DNA of 33,234 bases from Myxococcales bacterium. GTDB lineage: Bacteria; Myxococcota; Myxococcia; Myxococcales; Myxococcaceae. The first letter of the stretch is position 1. Every line of letters starts with the position of its first letter. A program made the position numbers and the translations under genes. This document shows, in pieces, positions 7,242 to 16,122 of this stretch. Where the stretch lies: positions 1 to 33,234 of the forward strand of contig JAUXRI010000133.1 of assembly GCA_030681895.1 (NCBI GenBank). Reading direction: 5' to 3'. Below the pieces are notes generated by a model. The model did no database searches, had not been told where the DNA came from, and saw nothing but the letters and a program-made list of their open reading frames with translations.

Positions 7242-9824
7242 CTACTTCTTCGCCGCCGGCTTCAGCTGCGCCTCGAGGCGCGCGACCTTGGCCTTGAGCG
7301 AGGCCGCCAGCTCGATGGCGCTCTCGGCGGCCATCAGCTTCTTCTTCATCGCCTGGTTGTCGGCCTTGAGCTTCTCGACCTCACCGGTGTTCCCGGTGCT
7401 GGCGGGCGCTGCGGGAGCCTTCTTCGCCGCGACCTGCGCTTCGGCCGCCTTCTGAATGGCCGCGTCGAGCTTCGTCTTCATGTCGGCGATCTCCTGCTCG
7501 AGCTCGTTGGAGCGCACCTCCCACGCCGTCAGGTCTGACTTGAGGTTGATCTCCTGCGCCTGCATCGCGGCGATCTCCTGCTGCAGCGCCTTCTCGTTGG
7601 CGGCCGACGCGTCGAGCTGGTGCTTGAGATCCTTCGCCTTCGCGTCGGCGCCAGAGGCCGCGGCGCGCTGCGACTGCTCGGCGCGGGCCTGGAACTCCTT
7701 CGCGCGGGCTTCGGCCTGGGCGGCGCGGGCCTCGTTCTGCGCGGACTTCGTCTCGACCGCGCGCAGCTTCTCGGCGCTCTCCTTCAGCTTCGCCTCGAGC
7801 GCGCTCACCCTGCTCTCGGCCTCGCCGCGCGCGTTCTCGAGTTCCTGCAACTGCGACTGGGCGTCGGTCACCTTGCCGAACACGTCGCGCGCCTGCTGCT
7901 CGTAGCTCTTCGACTTCGCCTCGGCGGCGTCAGCCCGGCGCGTGGCCTCGGCGACTTGCGCGCGCGCTTCGGCGACCTGCGTGCGGGCATCGCCGCCCTG
8001 AGCACGGGCCTCGTCGAGCTGCGCCCGGGCGTCGGCGAGCTGTTGCTCGAGCTCGCTGGCGCGAGAGTCGTTCGAGTCGATCGCCTGCTGCGCTGCTTCA
8101 GCGGCGCCCTGGAACTCGGCTGCGCGCGTGTCAGCCGCCACCACGCGAGACTCGGCATCAGAGAGCTGCGCCTCGAGCTCGGCGAGCCGGGCCTCTGCTG
8201 ACGTGCGCTCCTCGGTATAGGCGCTCAGCTGACCGTCGAGGTCGGCGATGCGCGCGTGGAGCGTCGCCGCGTCGTCTTGCGTGCTCTGGACGAGAGCGAC
8301 CTGTTCGTCGAGCGCGGCGTTGAGGCGCTGCACTTCGGCCTGCGAGCTCTGGAGCTGCGTCTGCAGCGTGCCGGCGGCCGATCGCGCGACGCCCTGCACC
8401 TCACGCAGGTTCGCCTCGAGCGACTGAATGCGGGTCTGGGCCTCGCCTCGTTCTCGCTCGAGCTCCGCGCGCTCACGGTCGAGCTCGGCGGCGAGCTGAT
8501 CAGCAGCCTGGGCCCGCTCGTTGAACTCCTGCTGAACGGCCTCGAGCTGGCCCTTGAGATCGGAGAGCTGGGTCTCGAGGTCCTGGGTGCGCGTCGTGGA
8601 CTGCTCGAGGGTCGTCTTCGACCACTCCTGCTCGCTCTCGAACGCCGACACCTTCTGCGTCGCGGCGGCGAGCTGCTGCTCGAGCGTCTCGGCGCGTTGG
8701 CGCAGCGACTCGGTCTCGAGCTGGGCGCCGTCGAGCTCACCCTTGAAGAGATCGCGCTCACCGGTCGCGGCGGCGAGGTCGGCCTTCGCGGCGGCGAGCT
8801 CGCTCTCGAGCTGCTGCTTCTCGGCGCCGAACGCCTGGGCCTGCGCGCTCGCATTCTCGTAGAGGCCCTTGCCCTCGGTCAGCCGATTGGCGAGATCGGC
8901 GACGCGGTCTTGCGCGAGGCCCAGCGCTTCTTTGGCGCCGATGAGCTCGTCGGCGAGCATCTCGCGGGTCTTGCGCTCTTCTTCGACCCGCGCCGACAGC
9001 TGAACGTTCTGGGCCTCGAGCTCGGCGACGGCGTTGGTGAGATCGCGGCGCTCGGCGTCGACCTGCGCGATGCGGGCGACCAGGTCCTCCATTCGCTGCT
9101 CGGCCTCGTCGGCCCGAATGGTGTCCTTCTCGAGCAGCTCACGCAGGTGGCTGAGCTGTTGTGGGTAGTCGGCGGCCTTCTGCAGCTCGATGGCGGCGAC
9201 CTCGAGCTGGCCGCGGAGCTGGGTCGCGACGGCGCGCAGCTGCTGCGCCTCACCATCGACGGCCGAGTACAACGAGCGGCCACGGCCGAGCGCCTCGTCC
9301 TTGCCCTTGATGACGGCGCGGAAGCTGCGGAGCTTCTCTTCGGGGTCAGCGCCTGCAGGCAGCCGCGGCTCGGGCGGCTCCTGGAACGGATCCTGTCCGA
9401 CGGGGCGCTGCACGGTCGGCGGAATCGCGGGCAGCCCGGTGACCTGGTACTGCACAGGCGGCGCCGAGGGCCGCTGACCGGTGATGGGCTTGCTGGCAGC
9501 AGGCACTCCACGCGCTGGCGACGAGGCCGGCGCGGCGGGCACTCCGCGCGCCGGGGACGATTGGCCTGGCGTCGGAGGTGAGGTCGCGGGCGCCGGCTGA
9601 AACGCCCCGGTCTGCCCCGTCGGCTTCTTCGGCAGCGGGGGAGGCAGTGGCGGCGGCGCGAACGTGGGGTGGGGCGCGGAGGCAGGCGGTGCGCTGACGC
9701 CATTGGTCGATGCGACAAACCCGCCCGTCGCCGGCTTCTTGGCTGGCGCCGGCCCGAACAGCGGCTCGTCTTCATCGTTCAGCTCTTCACGAAGCTCGAA
9801 GAGCGGATCATCGTTCACGGCCAT
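7242..9824 (-). CDS. Long cytoplasmic coiled-coil protein with Pro-rich N-terminus
   Basis: 860 residues. The N-terminus is short and acidic (MAVNDDPLFELREELNDEDEP). A Pro/Ala-rich, probably disordered segment follows to about residue 170, including two near-identical SPARGVPAA stretches. From about residue 190 almost to the end the sequence is one continuous heptad-rich coiled coil, dominated by Ala, Glu, Gln, Leu and Arg, closing with a Lys-rich tail (KPAAKK). There is no signal peptide, membrane span or enzymatic motif. Myxobacteria use long coiled coils of this build in motility and polarity (FrzS, AglZ), but those carry a receiver-like N-domain that is absent here, so that role is not supported. 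It is transcribed divergently from the M16 protease gene across a 44-bp gap. Confidence 0.85.
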   Translation of the reverse strand: MAVNDDPLFELREELNDEDEPLFGPAPAKKPATGGFVASTNGVSAPPASAPHPTFAPPPLPPPLPKKPTGQTGAFQPAPATSPPTPGQSSPARGVPAAPASSPARGVPAASKPITGQRPSAPPVQYQVTGLPAIPPTVQRPVGQDPFQEPPEPRLPAGADPEEKLRSFRAVIKGKDEALGRGRSLYSAVDGEAQQLRAVATQLRGQLEVAAIELQKAADYPQQLSHLRELLEKDTIRADEAEQRMEDLVARIAQVDAERRDLTNAVAELEAQNVQLSARVEEERKTREMLADELIGAKEALGLAQDRVADLANRLTEGKGLYENASAQAQAFGAEKQQLESELAAAKADLAAATGERDLFKGELDGAQLETESLRQRAETLEQQLAAATQKVSAFESEQEWSKTTLEQSTTRTQDLETQLSDLKGQLEAVQQEFNERAQAADQLAAELDRERAELERERGEAQTRIQSLEANLREVQGVARSAAGTLQTQLQSSQAEVQRLNAALDEQVALVQSTQDDAATLHARIADLDGQLSAYTEERTSAEARLAELEAQLSDAESRVVAADTRAAEFQGAAEAAQQAIDSNDSRASELEQQLADARAQLDEARAQGGDARTQVAEARAQVAEATRRADAAEAKSKSYEQQARDVFGKVTDAQSQLQELENARGEAESRVSALEAKLKESAEKLRAVETKSAQNEARAAQAEARAKEFQARAEQSQRAAASGADAKAKDLKHQLDASAANEKALQQEIAAMQAQEINLKSDLTAWEVRSNELEQEIADMKTKLDAAIQKAAEAQVAAKKAPAAPASTGNTGEVEKLKADNQAMKKKLMAAESAIELAASLKAKVARLEAQLKPAAKK

Positions 9825-9868
9825 AAGCCCCGCGGGCAGCCTAACCCTCTTCCTTCAGTGGAGCGAGA

Positions 9869-12475
9869 ATGCGAGCGTCGCCCGAAATGGCGTCACGATT
9901 CCGCTTGCCCAATGGGCTCACCGTCGTCCTCGAAGAGAACCACGCAGCGCCGGTCGCTGCCTTCCAGCTCTGGGTGAAGGTGGGCAGCGCCGATGAGACG
10001 AACGACGAGATCGGCCTCGCGCACCTGCACGAGCACATGCTCTTCAAGGGCACTGCGCGCCGGGGCCCGGGAGAGATCGCCCGCAGCATCGAAGCCCACG
10101 GCGGTGAGATCAACGCGTGGACGAGCTTCGATCAGACCGTCTACCACGTGGTGATGGCGAGCCGGTTCGCGCGCGAGGGCCTCGACGTGCTGGCCGACGC
10201 GATTCGCAGCTCGGCTTTCGACGCCGACGAGCTGGGGCGTGAGATCGAGGTGGTCTGCGAAGAGATCAAGCGCAGCCAGGACATGCCCTCGCGGCGCGCG
10301 TCGAAGGCGCTGTTCGGCTCGGCGTTCCAGACGCACCCGTACGGCCGGCCCGTCATCGGGTTCGAGGCCAACGTCCGCAGCCACACGCGAGACCGGGTGT
10401 TGGCCTTCTACGCGAAGCACTACACGCCGAAGAACATCGTGCTGTCGGCGGTGGGCGACGTGACCGAGGCGCAGGTGCGCACCTGGGCCGACGAGCTGCT
10501 CGGTGGTGACTGGAGCCGGCCATCCATCGAGCGCCCCACCCGCCCCACCGAGCCGCCGTTCGAAGGTGTTCGGGTGAGCTTGACGACCGACGACGTCAAG
10601 GAGTCGTGGCTGCACGTCGCCTTCCAGACTCCCGGGGTCGATCACCCCGACGCTCCGGCCCTCGACGTGCTCGCGATGCTGGTGGGCCAGGGCGACGCGT
10701 CGCGGCTGTCGCTCGAGGTGAAGCGCAAACGGTCGCTGGTGAAAGACGTCAGCGCCTGGTCGTGGACGCCGACGGAGCCAGGGCTCTTCGCGGCATCGCT
10801 GGTGGTGAGCACCGACAAGCTCGAAGAGGCCTTCGAAGCGACGGCGCGCGTGCTGGCGACGATGACGGCCGCCGAGGTCGAGCCCGACGAGCTCGACACC
10901 GTGAAGTCACTCATCGAGGCCGACGCGGTCTACCAGCGCGAGACGGTGCAGGGCGTGGCGCGCAAGCTCGGCAGCTACGAGTCGACGATGGGCGGCATCG
11001 AGAAAGAGGCGCAGTACTACGAGGCCATCTCGCTGGTGACGCCGGCGAAGGTGCGCGAGGTGGCGGAGCGGTACTTCACGTTCGACCGCGCCTCGATCTC
11101 GGGGTTGTTGCCGAAGGGCTCGAGCTTCACCGAGGCCGCCGCGAGAGACGTGCTCCTCCGCGTCGCCAGGGAGCGCCCTGCCCCGCTGCCCGCCCGCAAC
11201 GTCGCGCCCACGAAGGCGCTGCGCACGGTGGCCTCGTCGAAGAAGGAACAGCCCGGCGTGACGATCGAGAAGCTCCCCTCGGGCGCGACGATCATCGTGC
11301 GGGAGGAGCGCGCGGTGCCGCTGTTCAGCATGCGCGCGAGCCTGCTCGGCGGCGTGCGCTACGAGACGGCGGAGGACAACGGGCTCACCTCGTTGCTTGC
11401 GCGCACGATGACGCGCGGAACGGCCAGCTACGAGGCGGAGCAGATCTCCCACCTCGTCGACTCGCTCGCGGGCTCGCTCAACGCGATGGGCGGCCGCAGC
11501 TCGATGTCGGTGCGCGGCGAGTTCCTCTCGAAACACTTCGAGCGCGGCTTCGAGCTCTTCGCTGAGGTGTTCAACCGGCCCTCGTTCCCCGAGGCGGAAG
11601 TCGCGCGCGAGCGGCAGCTCCAGCTGCAGGACATCGCGGCCCGGGAAGATCGGCCCTCGGCCGTGGCGTTCGAGCTGTTCTCGAAGACGCTCTTCACCGA
11701 GCACCCCTATCGGCTCTCGCTGTCGGGTGAGACGGCGTCGGTCGAGAAGCTGAACTCCGAGCGGCTGCGCGCGTTCCACGAGAAGTACTTCGACCCCTCA
11801 CGAATGACCCTGGCCGTGGTGGGCGACGTCGACACCCGGGCGGTGATCGACGCAGCGACGAAGGCGTTCGGGCAGTCGCGGTCGACGACGGGTGCGCCGA
11901 CGATCGTGGTCGAGCCGCCGGTCACGGCGCCACGGCAAGCGAAACGCACGCTCGCCAAAGCCCAGACTCAGCTCGTGCTCGGCTTCCCCGGCGCGCGGGT
12001 GACCGACCCGTGGCGCAGGCCGCTCGAGGTGCTCTCGACGCTGCTGTCGGGCCAGAGCGGGCGGCTCTTCATCGAGCTGCGCGACAAACGGTCGATGGCG
12101 TACTCGGTCTCGGCCACCACGCTCGAGGGCGTCGACCCTGGCTACTTCGCCGTCTACATGGCGACGAGCCCCGAGAAGGTCGACGCCGCGCTCGCGGGCA
12201 TGCGGGAGGAGTTGGTGAAGCTGAAGGCTGAACGTGTGGCCGAGCACGAGCTGGTTCGCGCGAAGCGGTACCTCGTCGGGAGTCAGCAGATCGGCCTGCA
12301 ACGCAACGGCGCGCGCGCGGCCACCATGGCGCTCGACGCCTGCTACGGCCTGGGCCCCGAGAAGTACCTTCGTTACGCCGACGAGATGGAGGCGGTGACG
12401 GCCGACGACGTGCTCGAGGTCGCGCGCCGGGTGCTCGACTTCGACAAGGAGACGCTGGTCACCGTCGGCCCCTGA
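9869..12475 (+). CDS. Two-domain M16 family zinc metallopeptidase
   Basis: 868 residues with two tandem M16 units. The first (about 10-425) has the inverted zinc motif HxxEH as His52, Glu55, His56 (HLHEH) and a downstream ligand Glu near residue 132 (EVVCEEIKR), so it should be catalytic. The second (about 460-868) has the same fold (SLLGGVRYETAEDNG at the corresponding place) but GLTSLLARTM replaces the zinc motif, as in the regulatory half of M16 enzymes. M16 proteases close around small peptides and degrade them. No signal peptide is evident, so a cytoplasmic place is likely, although many homologues are exported. The ATG at 9869 has GGAG 6 nt upstream; the Met at residue 7 is an alternative start. 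Confidence 0.93.
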   Translation: MRASPEMASRFRLPNGLTVVLEENHAAPVAAFQLWVKVGSADETNDEIGLAHLHEHMLFKGTARRGPGEIARSIEAHGGEINAWTSFDQTVYHVVMASRFAREGLDVLADAIRSSAFDADELGREIEVVCEEIKRSQDMPSRRASKALFGSAFQTHPYGRPVIGFEANVRSHTRDRVLAFYAKHYTPKNIVLSAVGDVTEAQVRTWADELLGGDWSRPSIERPTRPTEPPFEGVRVSLTTDDVKESWLHVAFQTPGVDHPDAPALDVLAMLVGQGDASRLSLEVKRKRSLVKDVSAWSWTPTEPGLFAASLVVSTDKLEEAFEATARVLATMTAAEVEPDELDTVKSLIEADAVYQRETVQGVARKLGSYESTMGGIEKEAQYYEAISLVTPAKVREVAERYFTFDRASISGLLPKGSSFTEAAARDVLLRVARERPAPLPARNVAPTKALRTVASSKKEQPGVTIEKLPSGATIIVREERAVPLFSMRASLLGGVRYETAEDNGLTSLLARTMTRGTASYEAEQISHLVDSLAGSLNAMGGRSSMSVRGEFLSKHFERGFELFAEVFNRPSFPEAEVARERQLQLQDIAAREDRPSAVAFELFSKTLFTEHPYRLSLSGETASVEKLNSERLRAFHEKYFDPSRMTLAVVGDVDTRAVIDAATKAFGQSRSTTGAPTIVVEPPVTAPRQAKRTLAKAQTQLVLGFPGARVTDPWRRPLEVLSTLLSGQSGRLFIELRDKRSMAYSVSATTLEGVDPGYFAVYMATSPEKVDAALAGMREELVKLKAERVAEHELVRAKRYLVGSQQIGLQRNGARAATMALDACYGLGPEKYLRYADEMEAVTADDVLEVARRVLDFDKETLVTVGP

Positions 12476-12495
12476 TTGGAGTACATCGGTTCCCT

Positions 12496-12687
12496 ATGCG
12501 AGCGCTGTTCGTCGTCCTCCTGGCTTCTGGGCTCTTCGTGGCGGGGTGTTCCCTCTTCGGGAACTACGACGTCGAGGGGTTGCCGTGCGACCCGAGCGCG
12601 CGGCGTGGCGAAGAGTGTCTGCCCGATGCCGGCTTCGTCTGTGTGCGCCTCGATGGCGGCGCGGGCTCCTGCGTGCGCATGAAGTAG
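12496..12687 (+). CDS. Mini-lipoprotein, 63 aa
   Basis: A complete 63-residue predicted lipoprotein: MR start, hydrophobic core LFVVLLASGLF, lipobox VAGC with lipidated Cys18, then only 45 mature residues. Four further Cys in the mature part (LPCDPS, EECLPD, FVCVRL, GSCVR) suggest two disulfides in a small extracytoplasmic domain. It lies 20 bp after the M16 gene on the same strand. There is no clear Shine-Dalgarno, so its start could be leaderless or coupled. Function unknown. Confidence 0.8.
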   Translation: MRALFVVLLASGLFVAGCSLFGNYDVEGLPCDPSARRGEECLPDAGFVCVRLDGGAGSCVRMK

Positions 12688-12705
12688 GCGTCAGGTTTCT
12701 GACGC
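12688..12705 (+). terminator. Perfect 7-bp hairpin right after the mini-lipoprotein
   Basis: GCGTCAG (12688-12694) pairs perfectly with CTGACGC (12699-12705) around a GTTT loop, starting at the base after the TAG stop. No T-tract follows, so it is a terminator-like or 3'-end-stabilising hairpin. It separates the M16/lipoprotein pair from the Hsp70 gene. Confidence 0.5.
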
Positions 12706-12750
12706 GGCAGTTCTGATGGCGCGGCGCGAACGTGTCGATGACAGATCGAC

Positions 12751-13917
12751 ATGGCTGTCGCAGCAGAGCCCATTCTTGGCATCGATCTCGGCACGACGTT
12801 CTCGACGGCGGCGCTCGTCATCGATGGGCGCTTTCACTACGCGCTCGATGGTCGCGGCGACTCGTGTGTGCCGAGCGTGGTGCACTTCCCGAGGTCCGGG
12901 CCCGTGCTGGTCGGCCACGAAGCCGAACGCATGCGCGCGACCGATCCCCTCAACACCATCGCCGGCATCAAGCGCGTCATCGCCAGGCCCCTCGAGCACC
13001 CCGCGGCCCGTGTGCTCGACGCGGCGTCGGTCTTCAAGCTCAAGGGCGTGAGCTCGGGCGAAGTGAGCGTCGTCACCTCGTCGGGGGAATACACCGCGAG
13101 CCAGGTCGCGAGCTTCATCGTGCGGTACCTGAAGGAGCGCGCCGAGGCCCGCTTCGGCAAGCCGATGACCAAGTGCTTCATGACGGTGCCGGTCGCGGCG
13201 GGCGTCGAGGTTCGGCAGGCGATGGCGCGCATCGGCCGCATGGCAGGGCTCGAGGTGCTGCGCGTGTTGTCGGAGCCTGTCGCTGGAGCGCTGGCGCGCG
13301 GCATCGGTGGGGCAGCCGCTACCGACGCGCCGACGATGGTCTACGACTTCGGCGGCGGCACGCTCGACACCACGGTGGTGCAGCGGCAGGGCGATCGCAT
13401 CAGCGTGCGGTCGGCGGGCGGCGACGACTGTCTGGGCGGCAACGACTTCGATCTCGCGTTCGCGCGGCACGTCGCCTCGGCCATCTGGGGCATCGCGAGC
13501 GTCGACGTCACGAAGGACGTGCTCCTGTTCGACAAGATCCAACGGCAGTGTGAGCTGGTGAAGCGCGCGCTCTCGGGTGCGAAAGAGGCGCGCTTCTTCG
13601 TGCCCGACGCGCTCGGCACACCACGCCAGCGGCGCAACCTCGACGTGCTGGTGAAGCGCGAACACCTGTTCGGGCCGTGGAAGGAGCTGATCGATCGCTC
13701 GATGACGGTGACGGCCCAGACCATCGTCGCGGCGAACGTGAAGCCGAAGGAGCTGGGCTCGGTGATGCTCATCGGAGGGACGACCTTCGTGCCGCAGGTG
13801 CGTGAAGCGGTCGCCAGGACGCTCGCGGTGCCGCTCGACATCGAAGCCGACCCGCAGACGGCGGTGGCGCGCGGCGCGGCGCTGCTCGCGGTGATGCCTC
13901 GCATGCTGCTCGACTGA
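12751..13917 (+). CDS. Hsp70-like ATPase lacking a substrate-binding domain
   Basis: 388 residues, the length of an Hsp70 nucleotide-binding domain alone (full DnaK is about 640). All ATPase signatures are present: phosphate-1 GIDLGTTFS (10-18), a Lys74 matching the catalytic DnaK Lys70 (GIKRVI), the connect-1 region (VPVAAG, then EPVAGALARG), phosphate-2 DFGGGTLD at 199-206, and the adenosine motif IGGTTFVPQV. It ends a few residues after AVARGAALLA, where the NBD normally passes into the linker and peptide-binding domain. The frame closes cleanly at TGA without decay. It probably acts as a nucleotide switch with an unknown partner, not as a canonical chaperone. The ATG at 12751 has no clear Shine-Dalgarno. 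It converges with the next gene, with 3 bp between them. Confidence 0.92.
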   Translation: MAVAAEPILGIDLGTTFSTAALVIDGRFHYALDGRGDSCVPSVVHFPRSGPVLVGHEAERMRATDPLNTIAGIKRVIARPLEHPAARVLDAASVFKLKGVSSGEVSVVTSSGEYTASQVASFIVRYLKERAEARFGKPMTKCFMTVPVAAGVEVRQAMARIGRMAGLEVLRVLSEPVAGALARGIGGAAATDAPTMVYDFGGGTLDTTVVQRQGDRISVRSAGGDDCLGGNDFDLAFARHVASAIWGIASVDVTKDVLLFDKIQRQCELVKRALSGAKEARFFVPDALGTPRQRRNLDVLVKREHLFGPWKELIDRSMTVTAQTIVAANVKPKELGSVMLIGGTTFVPQVREAVARTLAVPLDIEADPQTAVARGAALLAVMPRMLLD

Positions 13918-13920
13918 AGC

Positions 13921-14460
13921 TCAAGGCATGGGGCCGGGACTGAAGGGAGTGTGCGGCCGACGACTCCCATCCTTCAGCCCTCGTGACGAGACGAACCAGA
14001 CCGTCATCAGGCCATTCCACTGCCACCGCGACGCGCAGGCAGCGAGGTAGTCACACGGCTTTCCGTCATCACAGGTGAGGCCCAGCTCGAGCTCGTCGAT
14101 GAGCGCTGGGAGCTCGGACGCCTCGACCGCCTCCGCCTCGTCGGAGCTCGGCAAGAGCCGCTCGTTCTTCGACAACAAACACGTGAAGTCGCGCGGCTCG
14201 GGAACCTCGAGCTCCGAGAACTTCGTCGCATAGCGGCCAGTGCGCTTCTGGAATTCGAGCTGATCGTTCGCGAGCTTCCTGATGAGCGTGTGGCCCTCGC
14301 CGAGCCGTGCGTAGCGATCGATGCGCAGCTGCCCCGACGCCAGCAGCCCGAGCAACGTCAGCACCGGGACGGCGCCGAACGCGATGAGCCACGTGCGACG
14401 CGTACGCTTGCGCTCGAACGCTTCTCGGGCCCGCTCCTGTGCTTCCCAGTCGGCGCGCAT
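13921..14460 (-). CDS. Single-pass membrane protein, possibly pilin-like fold
   Basis: 179 residues. A charged cytoplasmic N-terminus (about 1-22, rich in Arg and Glu) is followed by one membrane segment (WLIAFGAVPVLTLLGLLA). The periplasmic part opens with a long amphipathic helix (GEGHTLIRKLANDQLEFQKRTGRYATKFSELE). A helix ending in a TGRYATxFSELE-like turn recalls pseudopilin-type proteins, but no prepilin peptidase site is present, so this is only structural resemblance. Four Cys (CLLS, LTCDDGKPCDY, AACAS) may form disulfides. It starts 3 nt after the stop of the preceding gene and is last in a three-gene operon. Confidence 0.75.
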   Translation of the reverse strand: MRADWEAQERAREAFERKRTRRTWLIAFGAVPVLTLLGLLASGQLRIDRYARLGEGHTLIRKLANDQLEFQKRTGRYATKFSELEVPEPRDFTCLLSKNERLLPSSDEAEAVEASELPALIDELELGLTCDDGKPCDYLAACASRWQWNGLMTVWFVSSRGLKDGSRRPHTPFSPGPMP

Positions 14461-14463
14461 GAC

Positions 14464-15720
14464 TCAGAACGCAGGTCGCATGAACACGAGCCGCGCGAGC
14501 GGGAGCGTCTTCTCGCCCACCGTCTGCCAGCCGGCCATCACAGCGACGGCCTCGACGCGCGCACCGTTGCCGAAGTCTCCACCCCACGAGCGTTTCGGAG
14601 GAATGAAGACGAACACCTCACGCTCGCCGAGCTGCAGCACGCCGATGTTCTCGGTGAGCCCCGAGGAGACGACGCCCTGCATGACGACGGCCTGGCCATT
14701 GAGCGAGTCGGGGCTGTCGAGGCGGGCGAGATCGGCAGCGCCGGCCTTGAAGGTGAGCCGTGGCGCGTACGCCGAGACGGCCTCTTCGAAGCTCGCCACC
14801 TGAGGGCCACGCACGAAGGCGCCAGGCGTTCCCGTCTCGCGGCGGCGGGAGAGCTCATCGTCGACGGCCTTGAGCGGCTCGAGCACCGCCTCACCGCGCA
14901 CCGCTTTGCACCGGCGCATGCGGTCGGCACGGTTGACGAGATCGCCATCGCCCAACGACTCGGGCGCGCGCGCACCTTCTGCCTCGAGCGCGAGACACGC
15001 CGAGAACGCGTCGACCGTGAGCTGGCCCGCTTCGTCGAGCGTGACGGACCGGTCGCCGAGGGCGAGCTCGGTGAAGCCACCTTTCAGCGTCGTCCCGTCG
15101 ACGTGGCCCAGCCCCTCCGTCAGGGTCACTGCGCCGACGTCGCCACGTGAACCCACCAGTCGAATCGCGCCGGTCACGCCTCGAGCGTGACACTCGGTGT
15201 CTTTCTGGCCGGTCTCCTGCTCGACGCGGCGCTGCTCGATGGTCTCTCCAGTGCGCAAGAAGGCGATGCCACCGACGGCGAGCGCAGGCAGGCCGATGCC
15301 AAGCGCGATGAGCGCGCTCCCCTGCGTCACGGTCCGCGGCGGCGGGCCGAAGCGTCCCGTCGTGTCGATGACGGTGGTGTCGGGCGAGTTGCTCACCAGA
15401 AACGAGATGCCGAAGATGGCCGCGGCGGCGAGCGTGGCGGCGACGCCGGTCGAGAAGGAGGCACCGGCCGCAGGCGCGGTCTTCTCGGTGATGCGCTCCT
15501 CGGCGTACTCGTCGATCGACACCTCGCGGCAGAGATCGTGCTCGGTCACCTGCACGTCGAGCGTCGGCCACGTCACCTGCACCTGACCGCGCAAGCCACC
15601 TTCAATCACCATCGGCCGCGTGAACGAGCGGAGCAACGGCCCACGCTCCGTTCGCACCGCCTGCTCGATGGGCGCGCACGCCGTGAGGCTCGTCATCAGC
15701 AGCACTCCCAAGCGCTTCAC
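14464..15720 (-). CDS. Lipoprotein with two internal membrane segments
   Basis: 418 residues. The GTG start at 15720 overlaps the upstream TGA (GTGA), and a short type II signal peptide follows (KRLGVLLMTSLTAC, Cys15). Two hydrophobic segments lie at about 91-110 (TGVAATLAAAAIFGISFLVS) and 135-155 (SALIALGIGLPALAVGGIAF). This is unusual for a lipoprotein and implies a hairpin in a membrane or a buried core. The C-terminal region (about 270-418) reads like an OB- or SH3-like beta domain (GQAVVMQGVVSSGL, EREVFVFIPPKRSW, VEAVAVMAGWQTVG). The coupling of starts and stops indicates joint synthesis with its neighbours. I recognise no family. Confidence 0.8.
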   Translation of the reverse strand: MKRLGVLLMTSLTACAPIEQAVRTERGPLLRSFTRPMVIEGGLRGQVQVTWPTLDVQVTEHDLCREVSIDEYAEERITEKTAPAAGASFSTGVAATLAAAAIFGISFLVSNSPDTTVIDTTGRFGPPPRTVTQGSALIALGIGLPALAVGGIAFLRTGETIEQRRVEQETGQKDTECHARGVTGAIRLVGSRGDVGAVTLTEGLGHVDGTTLKGGFTELALGDRSVTLDEAGQLTVDAFSACLALEAEGARAPESLGDGDLVNRADRMRRCKAVRGEAVLEPLKAVDDELSRRRETGTPGAFVRGPQVASFEEAVSAYAPRLTFKAGAADLARLDSPDSLNGQAVVMQGVVSSGLTENIGVLQLGEREVFVFIPPKRSWGGDFGNGARVEAVAVMAGWQTVGEKTLPLARLVFMRPAF

Positions 15721-16070
15721 GGAGTGCCTCCATAGAAACGCACGAGGTCGGGGCAGTCGGTGAACACCTCGGCCACGTCGGCGCACGACGACTTCACCTT
15801 CTGCGAAGTGCCCTGGCGCAGCAGCGGCACACGGCAGTCGAGCACCTGCGCGCGCGTCGGCGACATGAAGCTGAAGCTGTCGGAGCCGCAGCCGGTGCGC
15901 ATGAGCAACGTCGACTCACAGGTGCCTGCATCGACGCCCAGCTTCTGCGTCGTCACGTCGCAGACTGGACCGAGGCAGAGCCGCGTCACGATGTCTCGAC
16001 ACACCGCTGCATCCGGCGCTTCAGGACCTGAGCAGCCCATCACCAGCACGACACTCCAGAGAACTCGCAC
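15717..16070 (-). CDS. Small Cys-rich lipoprotein, 117 aa
   Basis: The GTG at 16070 gives a very short signal peptide (MRVLWSVVLVMGC) with lipobox VMGC and Cys13. The mature part is about 105 residues with Cys at regular intervals (VCRDIV, LCLGPVCDV, GTCEST, GCGSDS, DCRVP, SCADV, DCPDL). This is typical of small disulfide-rich myxobacterial lipoproteins. An ATG 18 codons upstream is an alternative start but would give an unusually long signal. Its stop overlaps the start of the next gene, so it is first of a coupled three-gene operon. Function unknown. Confidence 0.75.
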   Translation of the reverse strand: MRVLWSVVLVMGCSGPEAPDAAVCRDIVTRLCLGPVCDVTTQKLGVDAGTCESTLLMRTGCGSDSFSFMSPTRAQVLDCRVPLLRQGTSQKVKSSCADVAEVFTDCPDLVRFYGGTP

Positions 16071-16105
16071 GCGGGCACTGTACCCAAAGGGCCCCGCATC
16101 CGTCA

Positions 16106-16122
16106 GATGACCGACCGTCATC
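16106..16122. promoter_or_regulatory. Inverted repeat in divergent promoter region
   Basis: GATGAC-cgacc-GTCATC is a perfect 6-bp inverted repeat with a 5-bp spacer. It lies in the 109-bp gap between the divergent lipoprotein operon and the vWA operon. Immediately beside it, GGAGG-A-CCTCC (16124-16134) is a second palindrome. Position and symmetry suit a dimeric regulator binding site that could control both operons. No regulator gene is adjacent. Confidence 0.35.

Noticed and set aside
8256..9581. 441-codon plus-strand frame opposite the coiled-coil gene, Leu/Glu/Arg-rich
   Set aside because: The apparent leucine-rich pattern is the reverse complement of repetitive Glu/Gln/Leu codons (ctcgag-type) in the coiled coil.
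7242..9824. FrzS/AglZ-type motility protein
   Set aside because: The long coiled coil fits, but the N-terminal receiver or pseudo-receiver domain that defines those proteins is absent.
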